Origin: Shewanella nanhaiensis
Lineage (GTDB): Bacteria > Pseudomonadota > Gammaproteobacteria > Enterobacterales > Shewanellaceae
Assembly: GCF_019457885.1 (NCBI RefSeq)
Contig: NZ_JAHZST010000004.1
Location: forward strand, 1-64,000
Direction: 5' to 3'
Length of the DNA: 64,000 bases
Below are positions 26,047 through 34,241 of this stretch, piece after piece. Every line of letters starts with the position of its first letter. Position 1 is the stretch's first letter. The position numbers and the translations under genes were made by a program. The notes beneath the pieces are model-generated. The model saw only the letters and a list, made by a program, of their open reading frames with translations, did not search any database and was not told the DNA's origin.

Positions 26047-26366
26047 TTGGGAATGATAATTTTAATGTTGATTACCGTAGTCCCTGTAAAAATTGGGGCG
26101 GAGCTGTTTGGTACAGAAAACAAGGGATCGGATTTTGCGTTTTGGCTGTTATTGTCGGAACTATATTATCTGTTGGTAGTGCCTTCATCATAGGCGGCTT
26201 GTTAGGTCTTATTGTTGCTTATGTTGTAGTTTCTATAGTCTACGGTAAGATCTTTCTATTCTCATTTCGTGGGAGTTTAGGCTTTACTCTAGTTGTCTTA
26301 CTTATTCAAGTAGGAATCGTTCAGGGGTTGAACGATTTGGGTCTGTATCTGATTTCACCCACTTAA
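26047..26366 (+). pseudogene. Frameshifted small membrane protein
   Basis: AAGGAAG precedes a TTG at 26047 that opens the frame MGMIILMLITVVPVKIGAEL, which runs as a plausible membrane protein to about 26140. That frame then stops soon after. The next frame carries on with a matching hydrophobic sequence (AVIVGTILSVGSAFIIGGLL) to 26366. Adding one T to the TTTT run at 26140-26143 restores a single 106-residue protein with about four membrane segments. Either the gene is broken or the run slips during expression. The family is not identified. Confidence 0.65.
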
Positions 26367-26475
26367 CAAGTCCAAGCAAGCCTACTTCGTCAGTTGTCTT
26401 ACTTTTACAAAGGTCGCAATAAATCACGTCAATTATTTTACGATTGTTGGCTCGCTAGCATTAGAGGAGAATTAA

Positions 26476-26811
26476 GTGCCACATTGTGTCATCGAGCATT
26501 CAGAAAATATTGAGGGTGATCTTTTGATTGCCTGTGTTTATCAGGGAGCTTTAGCATCAAATTTGTTTGAGGCAGAAGGCAGTGATATCAAGGTTAGAGC
26601 CTTGCCATATGCCAATTATCAAACAGGTAATGTAGAGCTAAAGTTTGTACATGTTACGTTAAAAATACTTTCGGGGCGTAACCTAGAGCAAAAATCACGA
26701 TTAACCGAATTAGTTTTAGCACAATTAAAAAAGTTGCAAATGACGGATTGCTCAATCTCTGTTGAAGTTGCTGATATAGAGCGCGATAGCTACGCCAAGG
26801 TTATTGTGTAG
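26476..26811 (+). CDS. 5-carboxymethyl-2-hydroxymuconate isomerase-like protein (tautomerase superfamily)
   Basis: A 111-residue protein starting at GTG with GAGGAG upstream. The N-terminus MPHCVIEHSENI parallels the Pro2 and PH.I.E.S.NI start of HpaF-type isomerases, whose N-terminal proline (after Met removal) is the catalytic base. FVHVTLKILSGRNLEQKSRLTE matches the central HMTLKI..GR..E region of the family. No homoprotocatechuate pathway genes are nearby, so it may act on another substrate. It sits at the right end of the accessory island. Confidence 0.8.
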   Translation: MPHCVIEHSENIEGDLLIACVYQGALASNLFEAEGSDIKVRALPYANYQTGNVELKFVHVTLKILSGRNLEQKSRLTELVLAQLKKLQMTDCSISVEVADIERDSYAKVIV

Positions 26812-26940
26812 GCACCGCTCTAATCATTGAATAGCACTCTGTAATCCTAAGTCTCACACCGAAAAAATATTCAAGTATGGAACAGAGCCAGCTGTGAATG
26901 CGGCTGTGGGCTTAGATTTCAAGGTGAGGTATCGCGAAAA

Positions 26941-26998
26941 ATAAAGGGATCGGAGCGAATTAGCCTTTGGTCGTTATTCTCGATAAAGGGGTCGGAGC
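26941..26998 (+). repeat. Direct repeat pair of ATAAAGGGRTCGGAGC
   Basis: ATAAAGGGATCGGAGC (26941-26956) recurs as ATAAAGGGGTCGGAGC (26983-26998), 42 bp apart. Both are followed by a similar AATTAG/AATAGG stretch. The pair lies between the isomerase gene and repeat copy C, with no gene in it. Confidence 0.55.
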
Positions 26999-27046
26999 TA
27001 ATAGGGGCTGATATACTTTTTCTAATCAATTGGGTCTAACTCACTT

Positions 27047-27240
27047 CTGTTCAAAAATGAGTTACAGCCCAAAACCTCAATCGAAGAGATAAATACTCAG
27101 GTGTAGGTACGTCAGTGAGCTTCGATGACATGGCCGTTCTATGACATCCTGTCACCACGGCATTTGTGAGTCCATTCACATCAGACGTCATCGCAGAGAC
27201 TACAGGGATTGTACTTGCGTCGTCTCACTGAATCAGACAA
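27047..27240 (+). repeat. Dispersed modular repeat, copy C
   Basis: It begins TTCAAAAATGAGTTACAG, carries AATCGAAGAGATAAATA and CAGGTGTAGGTACG, and has the same long variable middle as copy B (GACATGGCCGTTCTATGACAT, with 20-base identity blocks interrupted by single changes). It ends at CGTCTCACTGAATC without the 3' blocks seen in A, B and D. It forms the right edge of the accessory island, opposite in orientation to copy D. Confidence 0.72.
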
Positions 27241-27260
27241 GTAAAACAACCTTTGGCTAG

Positions 27261-27803
27261 TTACTTTATAAGTTTGAGTAACGCTTTAAACCTCTCTCCT
27301 ACGGCTTCATGTTGAAGTTCAAACAGCAGTGATTCCATATTGGTGATCTGTGCGCCCTTGTGTTGCATCATCTCAATGCCTAGTTGCTTATTTGCATAGG
27401 TGCGTGAGGAGATGGCATCGACGATAAGATGAACATCAAAGTCGTTCTCTAGAAGATCGCTGCAGGTTTGGTATACGCATACATGGGATTCTATTCCGAC
27501 TAGCAGTACCTGTGTACGATTTAGCGCGGTGAGCTGCTCTTTAAACTGCTCAGCTTGCCAGCCACTAAAATGCTGTTTTGCTATGGGAGAGCTGTGTTTT
27601 ATCAACTCCTGATAGAGAATTGGGCTAGTTTGGCCCAGCTTATCGGGCAGTTGCTCTAACCATAATGTTGGAATATCAAATAGGGCGGTTCCCTTGATTA
27701 GGTTCAGTAGTGTTTGGTGTAGCTCTGCACTGCTGTCCATCACTTGAGCTAACTTTCCCTGAACGTCGACAACAACCAGTACGCACTCTTGTGGATTCAA
27801 CAT
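27261..27803 (-). CDS. Isochorismatase-like (cysteine) hydrolase
   Basis: A 180-residue cytoplasmic hydrolase of the isochorismatase/YcaC family. The catalytic triad is visible: Asp13 in VVDVQGKL, Lys76 in IAKQHFSGW, and Cys109 in GIESHVCVYQT, with the cis-peptide before SH. No DHB synthesis or nicotinamidase partners are present, so the substrate is open. The gene is the first ordinary gene right of the accessory island and is transcribed toward it. Confidence 0.9.
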   Translation of the reverse strand: MLNPQECVLVVVDVQGKLAQVMDSSAELHQTLLNLIKGTALFDIPTLWLEQLPDKLGQTSPILYQELIKHSSPIAKQHFSGWQAEQFKEQLTALNRTQVLLVGIESHVCVYQTCSDLLENDFDVHLIVDAISSRTYANKQLGIEMMQHKGAQITNMESLLFELQHEAVGERFKALLKLIK

Positions 27804-27922
27804 CTTTGCACACCTCTGATGATAGTGAGTTTTATTCTACAGCTAATCATCCTCTTTCCAATGCGCATTTGGTCTAACAGCTTAATGAAAAGGGTGCGCT
27901 AATTCTGTGCATTGAGTTTTTA

Positions 27923-27943
27923 TGCGCACCTTAATGGTGCGCA
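27923..27943. promoter_or_regulatory. NtrC-type palindrome upstream of glnK
   Basis: TGCGCACC-TTAAT-GGTGCGCA has eight-base arms containing GCACC-N5-GGTGC, which matches the NtrC binding consensus. It is about 60 bp above the sigma-54-like promoter, in the usual enhancer range. Being a strong hairpin, it could also end transcription from the left, but no T-run follows. Confidence 0.7.
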
Positions 27944-28003
27944 ATACACTAGGCAGATTTTAAGGAAGATAGCTAACTCATTAAAAGTTATCAGTTTGTT
28001 AAC

Positions 28004-28020
28004 TTGGCCTGATGCTTGAA
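28004..28020 (+). promoter_or_regulatory. Sigma-54-like promoter of glnK-amtB
   Basis: TTGGCCTGATGCTTGAA aligns with the -24/-12 pattern TTGGCAC-N5-TTGC. The -24 TGGC and the TTG of the -12 element are in register; the final GC reads GA. The nearby NtrC palindrome and the nature of the genes support it. Confidence 0.5.
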
Positions 28021-28067
28021 TTAGTCATTAGCAGAAGTGATTAACAATTTAAGTTAGGGAGATTGGT

Positions 28068-28406
28068 ATGAAACTGGTCAGCGCTATCATTAAGCCGTTT
28101 AAGTTAGATGATGTTCGTGAAGCGATTGCGGGTGTCGGTATTGAGGGGATGACGGTTACAGAGGTAAAGGGTTTTGGTCGTCAAAAAGGACACACTGAGC
28201 TATATCGTGGCGCAGAGTATCAGGTCGATTTCCTGCCAAAAGTTAAACTTGAGATCGCCACGAAAGCGGAGAATCTTGAGCTGCTTATTGAGTCGATTGT
28301 GAACGCTTCTCGCACTGGAAAAATTGGTGACGGAAAGATTTTTGTGTCGGATTTAGAACAAGCCATCCGTATTCGTACGGGCGAGCTAGATAACGAAGCA
28401 CTTTAA
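28068..28406 (+). CDS. glnK: PII nitrogen regulatory protein GlnK
   Basis: A 112-residue PII signal protein. The T-loop with the uridylylated residue Tyr51 (TELYRGAEYQVDF, 43-55) and the signatures KLVSAIIKPFKLDDV and GKIGDGKIFV are intact. In nitrogen-replete cells PII binds the ammonium channel and blocks it. The gene ends 8 bp before amtB, the standard pairing, which is why I call it glnK rather than glnB. Control by NtrC and sigma-54 is suggested by the upstream sites. Confidence 0.95.
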   Translation: MKLVSAIIKPFKLDDVREAIAGVGIEGMTVTEVKGFGRQKGHTELYRGAEYQVDFLPKVKLEIATKAENLELLIESIVNASRTGKIGDGKIFVSDLEQAIRIRTGELDNEAL

Positions 28407-28414
28407 GGGGATAG

Positions 28415-29668
28415 ATGATGGAAGAGTTAGTGAAGTTAGGTGTGACGGTATCTGAATTAAGGTTTGCTTTAGATACCTTCTATTTTTTGATCTCCGGTGC
28501 GCTGGTTATGTGGATGGCTGCGGGTTTTGCCATGTTAGAAGCTGGCTTGGTGAGATCGAAAAACACCACAGAGATCTTAACTAAAAACGTATGCCTGTAT
28601 TCTATCTCCTGCGTGATGTTTCTGATTGTGGGTTACAACATCATGTATGTTGATAATGGTGAAGGGGGCTGGTTACCCTCTATTAGCACCTTGATCGGCA
28701 ATCAAGCTGAGGGAGCCGACCATGCTCTTGAGTCTGATTTCTTTTTCCAGGTTGTCTTTGTTGCAACGGCAATGTCAATTGTATCTGGTGCTGTGGCTGA
28801 GCGTATGAAGCTATGGGCATTCTTAGCTTTTTCAGTGGTGATGACAGGGTTTATCTATCCAGTTGAAGGTTATTGGACATGGGGTGGCGGTTTTCTCTCT
28901 GAAGCTGGATTTGTCGACTTTGCTGGTAGCGGTATTGTTCATATGGCTGGGGCTGCTGCTGCGATTGCTGGGGTTCTTTTACTTGGTGCCCGTAAGGGGA
29001 AATATGGCCCCAATGGGCAAGTTAATCCCATTCCAGGTTCCAACCTGCCTATGGCAACCTTAGGTATGTTTATTCTGTGGATGGGCTGGTTCGGCTTTAA
29101 TGGTGGTTCGCAGTTATTAGTTTCAGATGCTGAAAACGCAACTGCCGTGGCTAAAATTTTCCTTAACACTAACTCGGCAGCAGCTTTTGGTGCGGTCTCT
29201 GCTTTGGTGGTATGTAGAATGGTGTGGGGCAAGGCGGATCTGACCATGATCTTAAATGGTGCGTTAGCGGGACTTGTTGCTATCACTGCCGATCCTCTCT
29301 CTCCCTCTATCGCCTTTGCCGGCGTGATAGGTTTAGTGGCTGGTGGTGTGGTTATCTTCTCTATTGTGGCATTGGATAGACTGAAAATTGATGATCCTGT
29401 AGGTGCTATCTCAGTACATGGCGTTGCTGGGTTCTTAGGCTTGATGTTAGTGCCGTTATCAAACGCAGATGCTACTGTGTTAGGTCAGCTTTACGGTGCA
29501 GGTGTTATCTTTGCTTGGGTATTTAGCGCTTCACTTGCTGTGTGGTATGCCCTGAAGTTGAGCATGGGGATCCGAGTGAGTGAAGAGGAGGAGTATAAAG
29601 GAATGGATGCCTCTGACTGTGGTATCGATGCCTATCCCGAGTTTGTCTCAATTAAGAGCGCTCGTTAA
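28415..29668 (+). CDS. amtB: Ammonium transporter AmtB
   Basis: A 417-residue inner-membrane channel with about eleven membrane segments. Family motifs include FAMLEAGLVRSKNTTEILTKN (here read in two parts), GSGIVHMAGAAAAIAGVLLLGAR with the first pore histidine, LGMFILWMGWFGFNGGS, and AISVHGVAGFLG with the second pore histidine. It lacks a Sec signal peptide. It is co-transcribed with glnK and followed by a hairpin terminator. Confidence 0.95.
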   Translation: MMEELVKLGVTVSELRFALDTFYFLISGALVMWMAAGFAMLEAGLVRSKNTTEILTKNVCLYSISCVMFLIVGYNIMYVDNGEGGWLPSISTLIGNQAEGADHALESDFFFQVVFVATAMSIVSGAVAERMKLWAFLAFSVVMTGFIYPVEGYWTWGGGFLSEAGFVDFAGSGIVHMAGAAAAIAGVLLLGARKGKYGPNGQVNPIPGSNLPMATLGMFILWMGWFGFNGGSQLLVSDAENATAVAKIFLNTNSAAAFGAVSALVVCRMVWGKADLTMILNGALAGLVAITADPLSPSIAFAGVIGLVAGGVVIFSIVALDRLKIDDPVGAISVHGVAGFLGLMLVPLSNADATVLGQLYGAGVIFAWVFSASLAVWYALKLSMGIRVSEEEEYKGMDASDCGIDAYPEFVSIKSAR

Positions 29669-29699
29669 GTTTAACACCTCTTTTTCAATGCAAGTTTTC

Positions 29700-29728
29700 A
29701 ATGCCAGCCTTCAGGGCTGGCATTTTTG
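29700..29728 (+). terminator. Intrinsic terminator after amtB
   Basis: AATGCCAGCC and GGCTGGCATT pair around TTCAG and are followed by TTTTG, about 30 bp after the stop codon. Confidence 0.85.
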
Positions 29729-29931
29729 TTTGTCCCAGTCCGCTCTTAACGTGGATGGCTATCAAATTGGGGCTGAATCGACTAAGTTAAGTTTGAGTCC
29801 ACCATGAAGGGGTCACAGCAATCATATCTGTCATCAAATCTTACCTTATCTCCTACCTTGCACGCGGGATCAGCAGTGAAGGCTGGCTAAGTGTCAAGAG
29901 GTGTCTCCATGAGGTCAAGCGCCGCTTATTG

Positions 29932-31140
29932 ATGCGAGAGCATAGGCTTGAGGTCTTTATTGATCTTCAAGATCCATACTCCTATCTGCTCCTACAGGCA
30001 CTTGTTGAATTCAGACCCCACTACTTTAGCCACCTTAAATTAGCATTTCATTTTTACCCCGTGAATTGCCAGGATAGTGAAGCATTCCCTGAGTTGGCGC
30101 TTTGGAAGGCTAATGCTTTTGATGATGCCAGCTATTTTGTAGAGCGTTATGGTTTTGATTTCCCAGCAAACAAGCCAATGCGCTCTGATGGTGAGCTAAG
30201 GTGTGCGCAGGCGGCACTCTTTAAAGCTGAGAATTCGCTTACCGCTTGCTTGGCCGTGTTTCGCCATTTTTGGCATGAGGGAGCCGAGCTAGATAGCGGC
30301 TCATTGAATTGCGATTCACTGCTTGATGAAAGGCTTGATACAAATAACCATTATCTTAATCGCCGTGGTCATTACATGGGGGGCATGCTCTATTATGCTG
30401 GAGAGTGGTATTGGGGAGTCGACAGGTTAGTTCATCTTGAGCGGCGTTTGATTAAGCTTAAAGGTCTTAATCTGCAAACATTATTTGATAAAAGTGATTT
30501 AGCATTTAAAGGTTTTAAAGAGAGAAAAACTAAGGTTTGTGAACATCTGCCTCCTCTTACTCTCTACTTTTCTATCCGAAGTCCATACTCTCATCTGGGG
30601 TTAGAGCAAGCTGTTCGTATGAGTGAGCACTATGGAGTCAAGTTAGTCGTTAAGCCTGTACTTCCTATGGTGATGCGAGGCTTATCAGTTTCCAGTAAGA
30701 AGAAACTGTACATATTTCATGATACTAAGCGTGAGGCGCTGAAGCGAGGAATTCGTTATGGGTTTGTGGCCGATCCCTTAGGCAAAGGCGTAGAGCATTG
30801 TTACGCCCTGTTTGATTATGCTTGCAGACAGGGAAGGGAGGTGGAGTACCTTTTGGCTTACTCCAGAGCGGTGAATACACAGGGAATTAATAGTAAGAGT
30901 CTGTCAGGGTTAAAAAAGATAGTGCAGATGGCGGGGTTAGATTGGCAGGATGCGCAAACAGAGCTTAGCAGTGAGGACTGGCGTGATTGGGCGAAGCGAA
31001 ATCTAGAGGAGTTGTATGAGCTCGGGCTTTGGGGCGTGCCAAGTTTTAGCTATAAAACGTGCCAGGTATGGGGCCAAGATCGGCTATTTAGAATTGAAGA
31101 TGAAATTTTAGAAGATATTAAGCGTGTTGAGCAAACTTGA
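29932..31140 (+). CDS. Duplicated DsbA-fold protein (2-hydroxychromene-2-carboxylate isomerase-like)
   Basis: A protein of about 402 residues built from two DsbA/kappa-GST-like halves. The first begins LEVFIDLQDPYSYLLLQAL; the second, about residue 208, begins LTLYFSIRSPYSHLGLEQAV, both with the DPYS/SPYS opening of HCCA-isomerase folds. The C-terminal GVPSF supplies the cis-proline loop. No CXXC is present at the opening, so it is not a disulfide oxidase of the usual type. The ATG has no ribosome binding site, and coding-like sequence continues upstream in frame to about 29821 without ATG, GTG or TTG. The true start may therefore be earlier. Confidence 0.75.
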   Translation: MREHRLEVFIDLQDPYSYLLLQALVEFRPHYFSHLKLAFHFYPVNCQDSEAFPELALWKANAFDDASYFVERYGFDFPANKPMRSDGELRCAQAALFKAENSLTACLAVFRHFWHEGAELDSGSLNCDSLLDERLDTNNHYLNRRGHYMGGMLYYAGEWYWGVDRLVHLERRLIKLKGLNLQTLFDKSDLAFKGFKERKTKVCEHLPPLTLYFSIRSPYSHLGLEQAVRMSEHYGVKLVVKPVLPMVMRGLSVSSKKKLYIFHDTKREALKRGIRYGFVADPLGKGVEHCYALFDYACRQGREVEYLLAYSRAVNTQGINSKSLSGLKKIVQMAGLDWQDAQTELSSEDWRDWAKRNLEELYELGLWGVPSFSYKTCQVWGQDRLFRIEDEILEDIKRVEQT

Positions 31141-31193
31141 GCAGTATCTGCTTAGCGTGCGATAATTAATCGTGATTATTGATGGAGTAAAGT

Positions 31194-31544
31194 ATGAATA
31201 TCTGCCGGCGTAAAATCGTGTCTACTCTTGCTCTCTTTTTACTTGTGGCAGGCTTTTCTCATACAGCGACAGCTGGTCAAGTTGTGGTACGTAAATCCAG
31301 CGAGCCGTTTGATGCTTTTGCGGTTAGAGATCAAGTGTTACTTGAGCATGAGTGGAAGGAGGCCTTAAGGATGCAGCAGCAAATTCAGATCCTGCAAGCT
31401 CTGCCTTTAGCCTGTACTCCCTATTCTCATCCCTACATCTATTATCGATGTAATGGCCTTTTTTATCGACCTTATCAATATAAAAACAAGGAGTTATACA
31501 TTCAAGTTGATGATGTTATGTCTGCCTCTGAACAGGTAGAGTAA
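31194..31544 (+). CDS. Secreted hypothetical protein
   Basis: A 116-residue protein with a signal peptide (hydrophobic core 10-21, cleavage near TATA-GQ at 27). The mature part has an aromatic-rich segment (YSHPYIYYRCNGLFYRPYQY, about 78-97) with two cysteines. This looks like small periplasmic proteins with YYR..G.YYRP motifs. I do not recognise a function. It lies between the DsbA-fold gene and the TPR lipoprotein gene, in the same direction. Confidence 0.65.
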   Translation: MNICRRKIVSTLALFLLVAGFSHTATAGQVVVRKSSEPFDAFAVRDQVLLEHEWKEALRMQQQIQILQALPLACTPYSHPYIYYRCNGLFYRPYQYKNKELYIQVDDVMSASEQVE

Positions 31545-31649
31545 TCTCTCTTTCTGCTTGTTAATCTTTTGTAACGCATTAGCCTTGTCTGTTTTTTGCT
31601 CATTCATGTACACTGAGTTTAACCTCTTGCTAGATTAAAGTTGGTGTCC

Positions 31650-32858
31650 ATGAAATCGTTTAGCTCTAATTTTTGCTGTGTTAAGCCTAGTCTCTCCAAA
31701 TCTAGTCTTCTGTTTATCTGTTTGCTTCTTATCTCTCTTCAAGCTTGTACCTCTACCTCTAATACCGCTCATGTTAGCCAAATTGAGCAGTACTTTTATG
31801 ATGAACATTTTACTGAGGTGGATGGGCTTCCTCAGCCTGATGAGCTCTTTTCGTTACCGGATGATGCAATAAGAGAGCTCAGGACAGAGCTACAGCGGGC
31901 CAAATTAACTAAGTCGAATAACATGCTGGCCAATGAGTGGTTGGCTGAATATATCAATGCCGAAGAGGGAGCGTTTCAGTATCGAGATAACATGACTCGA
32001 GTTGCTAGCGAAACCTTCAGCGAGCGTGCGGGAAACTGTTTATCTCTGGTGCTGCTGACATCGGCCTTAGCCCAAGAGTTAGGAGTCGAGGTCGAGTTTC
32101 AGGAGATTGAGGTGCCTCCTGTTTGGGATAAGCAGGGGGGATTTTATCTAGTGAATGGTCATATTAATTTAAGACTACTGCCATTAAGTCATGGTGATAC
32201 TGTGCATATGTTAAAGCGGGCTATTCAGGTTGATTTTCTGCCTGAGCGGGCTGTTCGAGGTTTTGATAAGAAAAAAATCAACAAAAAGACAGTTACAGCA
32301 ATGTTTTACAATAATGTTGCCGCTGAATCTCTGGTGATGGGGGATTATGATAAAGCCTATGGCTTTTTAAAGTTAGGTCTGCAAGAGATGCCAAGTTATA
32401 TGCCCGCACTGAACACGTTGGCGGTGCTCTATCGCTACAAGGGATTAAACCAAGAGGCTGAAACACTCTACAAGTTGGCACTGGAGATAGATAACTATGA
32501 TATGAACGCCCTCTATAATTATGCCGTGATGCTAGGAGCACAAGACAGGCTTGAGGAGTGGGCAGCTGTGCATAAGCGATTAGAGTTGGAGCGAATCGAT
32601 AACCCCTATTATTACTACGATATGGCTCAGCAAGCCTACTTTGATAAGGAGTATCAAGATGCACTACTTTGGTATAAACGTGCGGTAGCAAAGGCGGATT
32701 ATCGCCATGAGTTCTATTTCGGTTTATCCAGAGCTTACTGGCAAACAGGTGATGAACGGCGAGCGCAGGCGAACATGAAGAAGGCCCTTAATCTTTCAAA
32801 TGATGAGAATAACAAATTAAAGTATCAATCTAAGCTGCATGCGATGAAGAGTCATTAA
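31650..32858 (+). CDS. Lipoprotein with transglutaminase-like segment and TPR repeats
   Basis: About 402 residues from the ATG at 31650 (a TTG three codons earlier, 31641, is also possible). A lipobox LQAC ends the signal (Cys33). After about residue 125 comes ERAGNCLSLVLLTSALAQELG, the cysteine-containing start of a transglutaminase-like fold. The C-terminal half, from about 225, carries TPR units (YDKAYGFLKLGLQEMPSYMP, NQEAETLYKLALEIDNYDMN, YQDALLWYKRAVAKADYRHE). The catalytic His and Asp cannot be placed with confidence. It is probably a membrane-anchored envelope protein; its role is unknown. Confidence 0.8.
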   Translation: MKSFSSNFCCVKPSLSKSSLLFICLLLISLQACTSTSNTAHVSQIEQYFYDEHFTEVDGLPQPDELFSLPDDAIRELRTELQRAKLTKSNNMLANEWLAEYINAEEGAFQYRDNMTRVASETFSERAGNCLSLVLLTSALAQELGVEVEFQEIEVPPVWDKQGGFYLVNGHINLRLLPLSHGDTVHMLKRAIQVDFLPERAVRGFDKKKINKKTVTAMFYNNVAAESLVMGDYDKAYGFLKLGLQEMPSYMPALNTLAVLYRYKGLNQEAETLYKLALEIDNYDMNALYNYAVMLGAQDRLEEWAAVHKRLELERIDNPYYYYDMAQQAYFDKEYQDALLWYKRAVAKADYRHEFYFGLSRAYWQTGDERRAQANMKKALNLSNDENNKLKYQSKLHAMKSH

Positions 32859-32880
32859 CTCCTATTAGCCAATAGGATAA

Positions 32881-32912
32881 AAAAATGCTCCTTAAAATAA
32901 GGAGCATTTTTG
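32881..32912. terminator. Bidirectional hairpin terminator
   Basis: AAAAATGCTCCTT and AAGGAGCATTTTT pair perfectly around AAAAT, between the TPR lipoprotein gene and the oppositely directed DUF4785-like gene. Confidence 0.9.
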
Positions 32913-32926
32913 TTCGTCGTGAACAG

Positions 32927-32944
32927 TTATACTGATTGGTATTA
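32927..32944 (-). repeat. Short dispersed motif overlapping a stop codon
   Basis: On the minus strand TAATACCAATCAGTATAA starts with the stop codon of the DUF4785-like gene. It matches the slyX-end motif at 16999-17015 at all but one position of the shared 17. Ends are complementary (ATAC/GTAT). Confidence 0.5.
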
Positions 32945-34231
32945 GTTTAATGTCACTCCATGGGCTTGGTAGCTTAGCCTTGCCATCTGCCCCTGATCTT
33001 TAAGGGTTAATCCTTGTAACTTATAGGGAGGCTTTAAACCAGACTGAGCAATGAGCTGTGTGTCTAGTTTTAAGGTGAGCTTAGTCGAGTCAGGCGTTAA
33101 CCAATCGGCTGATTCAGTTCTTAGGATTGGCTTATCATTGTCCTGCGTATCGACCCCTGTCAGAAAGCCTGCAACAGAGAAACGTCCCGCTTTTTTCATC
33201 TCTAAAGTTAATGTGAGTGAGCTTGGTATCCCTTGCTCCCAACTTGTAGAGATCTCTGGTTGGATCTTTGCCGATGGCACAAACTGCTTAAATGCCTTCT
33301 TAACGGTTCTGATAACCTGTTTACCAGCAACCTTGGTTTTCACTTCGAGTTGGATCTCACTCAGACCTGAGTTGCTAACAGGCATAGCATTGAGTTCAGG
33401 TAGCTTGGCGCTCCACTGGCCATTAACCTGCTCAACTTCTAGTGCTTGATAGTAGCCATTGGCGTGTTTAAGGCTTGCTTTTGGCTTTAACTGAGTCTGG
33501 TTATTACTTAGCTCAAGTTGAAATGGCATTGAGGTTTGAGCCGATGAAAGGCTATCTTTGCTAGTTAACTTTAGTTTGTAAGGGGAGTGCTTCTCCTTCA
33601 CGTTCACCATATAGCTGGCGTTGGGTTCGAGCTTCTCGCTTACTTTCAATCGATATTGGCCTGCGGTTGCATCTGAGGAGAGTATTAAGGCGCTGGAGTC
33701 ATCTGTTAGACCTGCAGTGGCAAGAGCTTGCGAGTCTGCCAGTGATTTTATGTATGAGCGACTTTGACTCTCCTTATCGCCCTCTTTGAGCAGTTGAATC
33801 GTTTCAGGCTCAATCGCTTTACTGTGGGTTAATGTACCTGAGCTTGTATCACCTCTGGGGGAGATGCGGATCACACTGGAGGCTTGGCTTATTGCTAATT
33901 TAACACCGCGATTTAGCTCATCGCCAGTTACCTTAGTCCAATACTCATCACTTTGAACTGAGCGCGCTATTACAGGTGGTGTGAGTGTATAGTCTGATGG
34001 GACTTTTGTGACAAAACTAACCGCTTCTGGGCTGCTGTTGATGGGGGGAAGCGTGGGCTCATTGATCTCAGTTGAACCAAAGTCACCTGTTTGAGGCGCT
34101 GCAAGGATGAAGCTTTTCGTCTGCTGCTTAGCAACTTCAACCTGCGGCTCTTCTGTTTGGGCGTCATCCTGACAGGCGACCAATAAGCTTGCCATGGCTA
34201 GAGATGTGGCTAAATGTGTTAACTTTTTCAT
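32942..34231 (-). CDS. DUF4785-like lipoprotein downstream of a lipase
   Basis: A 429-residue lipoprotein (LLVAC, Cys20) from the ATG at 34231, which has AGGAG at the correct spacing; the longer frame starting at 34285 runs back into the lipase gene. A low-complexity linker is followed by a region with AVQLKEGDKES-like helices and then beta-rich, Ig-like segments (about 190-310 and 320-425). I believe it belongs to DUF4785, though this is from memory. It starts 10 bp after the lipase stop, so the two are probably co-transcribed and may work together. Its function is unknown. Confidence 0.7.
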   Translation of the reverse strand: MKKLTHLATSLAMASLLVACQDDAQTEEPQVEVAKQQTKSFILAAPQTGDFGSTEINEPTLPPINSSPEAVSFVTKVPSDYTLTPPVIARSVQSDEYWTKVTGDELNRGVKLAISQASSVIRISPRGDTSSGTLTHSKAIEPETIQLLKEGDKESQSRSYIKSLADSQALATAGLTDDSSALILSSDATAGQYRLKVSEKLEPNASYMVNVKEKHSPYKLKLTSKDSLSSAQTSMPFQLELSNNQTQLKPKASLKHANGYYQALEVEQVNGQWSAKLPELNAMPVSNSGLSEIQLEVKTKVAGKQVIRTVKKAFKQFVPSAKIQPEISTSWEQGIPSSLTLTLEMKKAGRFSVAGFLTGVDTQDNDKPILRTESADWLTPDSTKLTLKLDTQLIAQSGLKPPYKLQGLTLKDQGQMARLSYQAHGVTLN

Positions 34232-34241
34232 CTGTGGTCTC

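Noticed and set aside
26361..26466. Possible second attC after the frameshifted membrane gene
   Set aside because: ACTTAAC and AGCAAGCC pair partly with GGCTCGCT and ATTAG, but the spacers are 7 and 3 bases, the crossover G is an A, and no extrahelical pair is evident. At best it is decayed.
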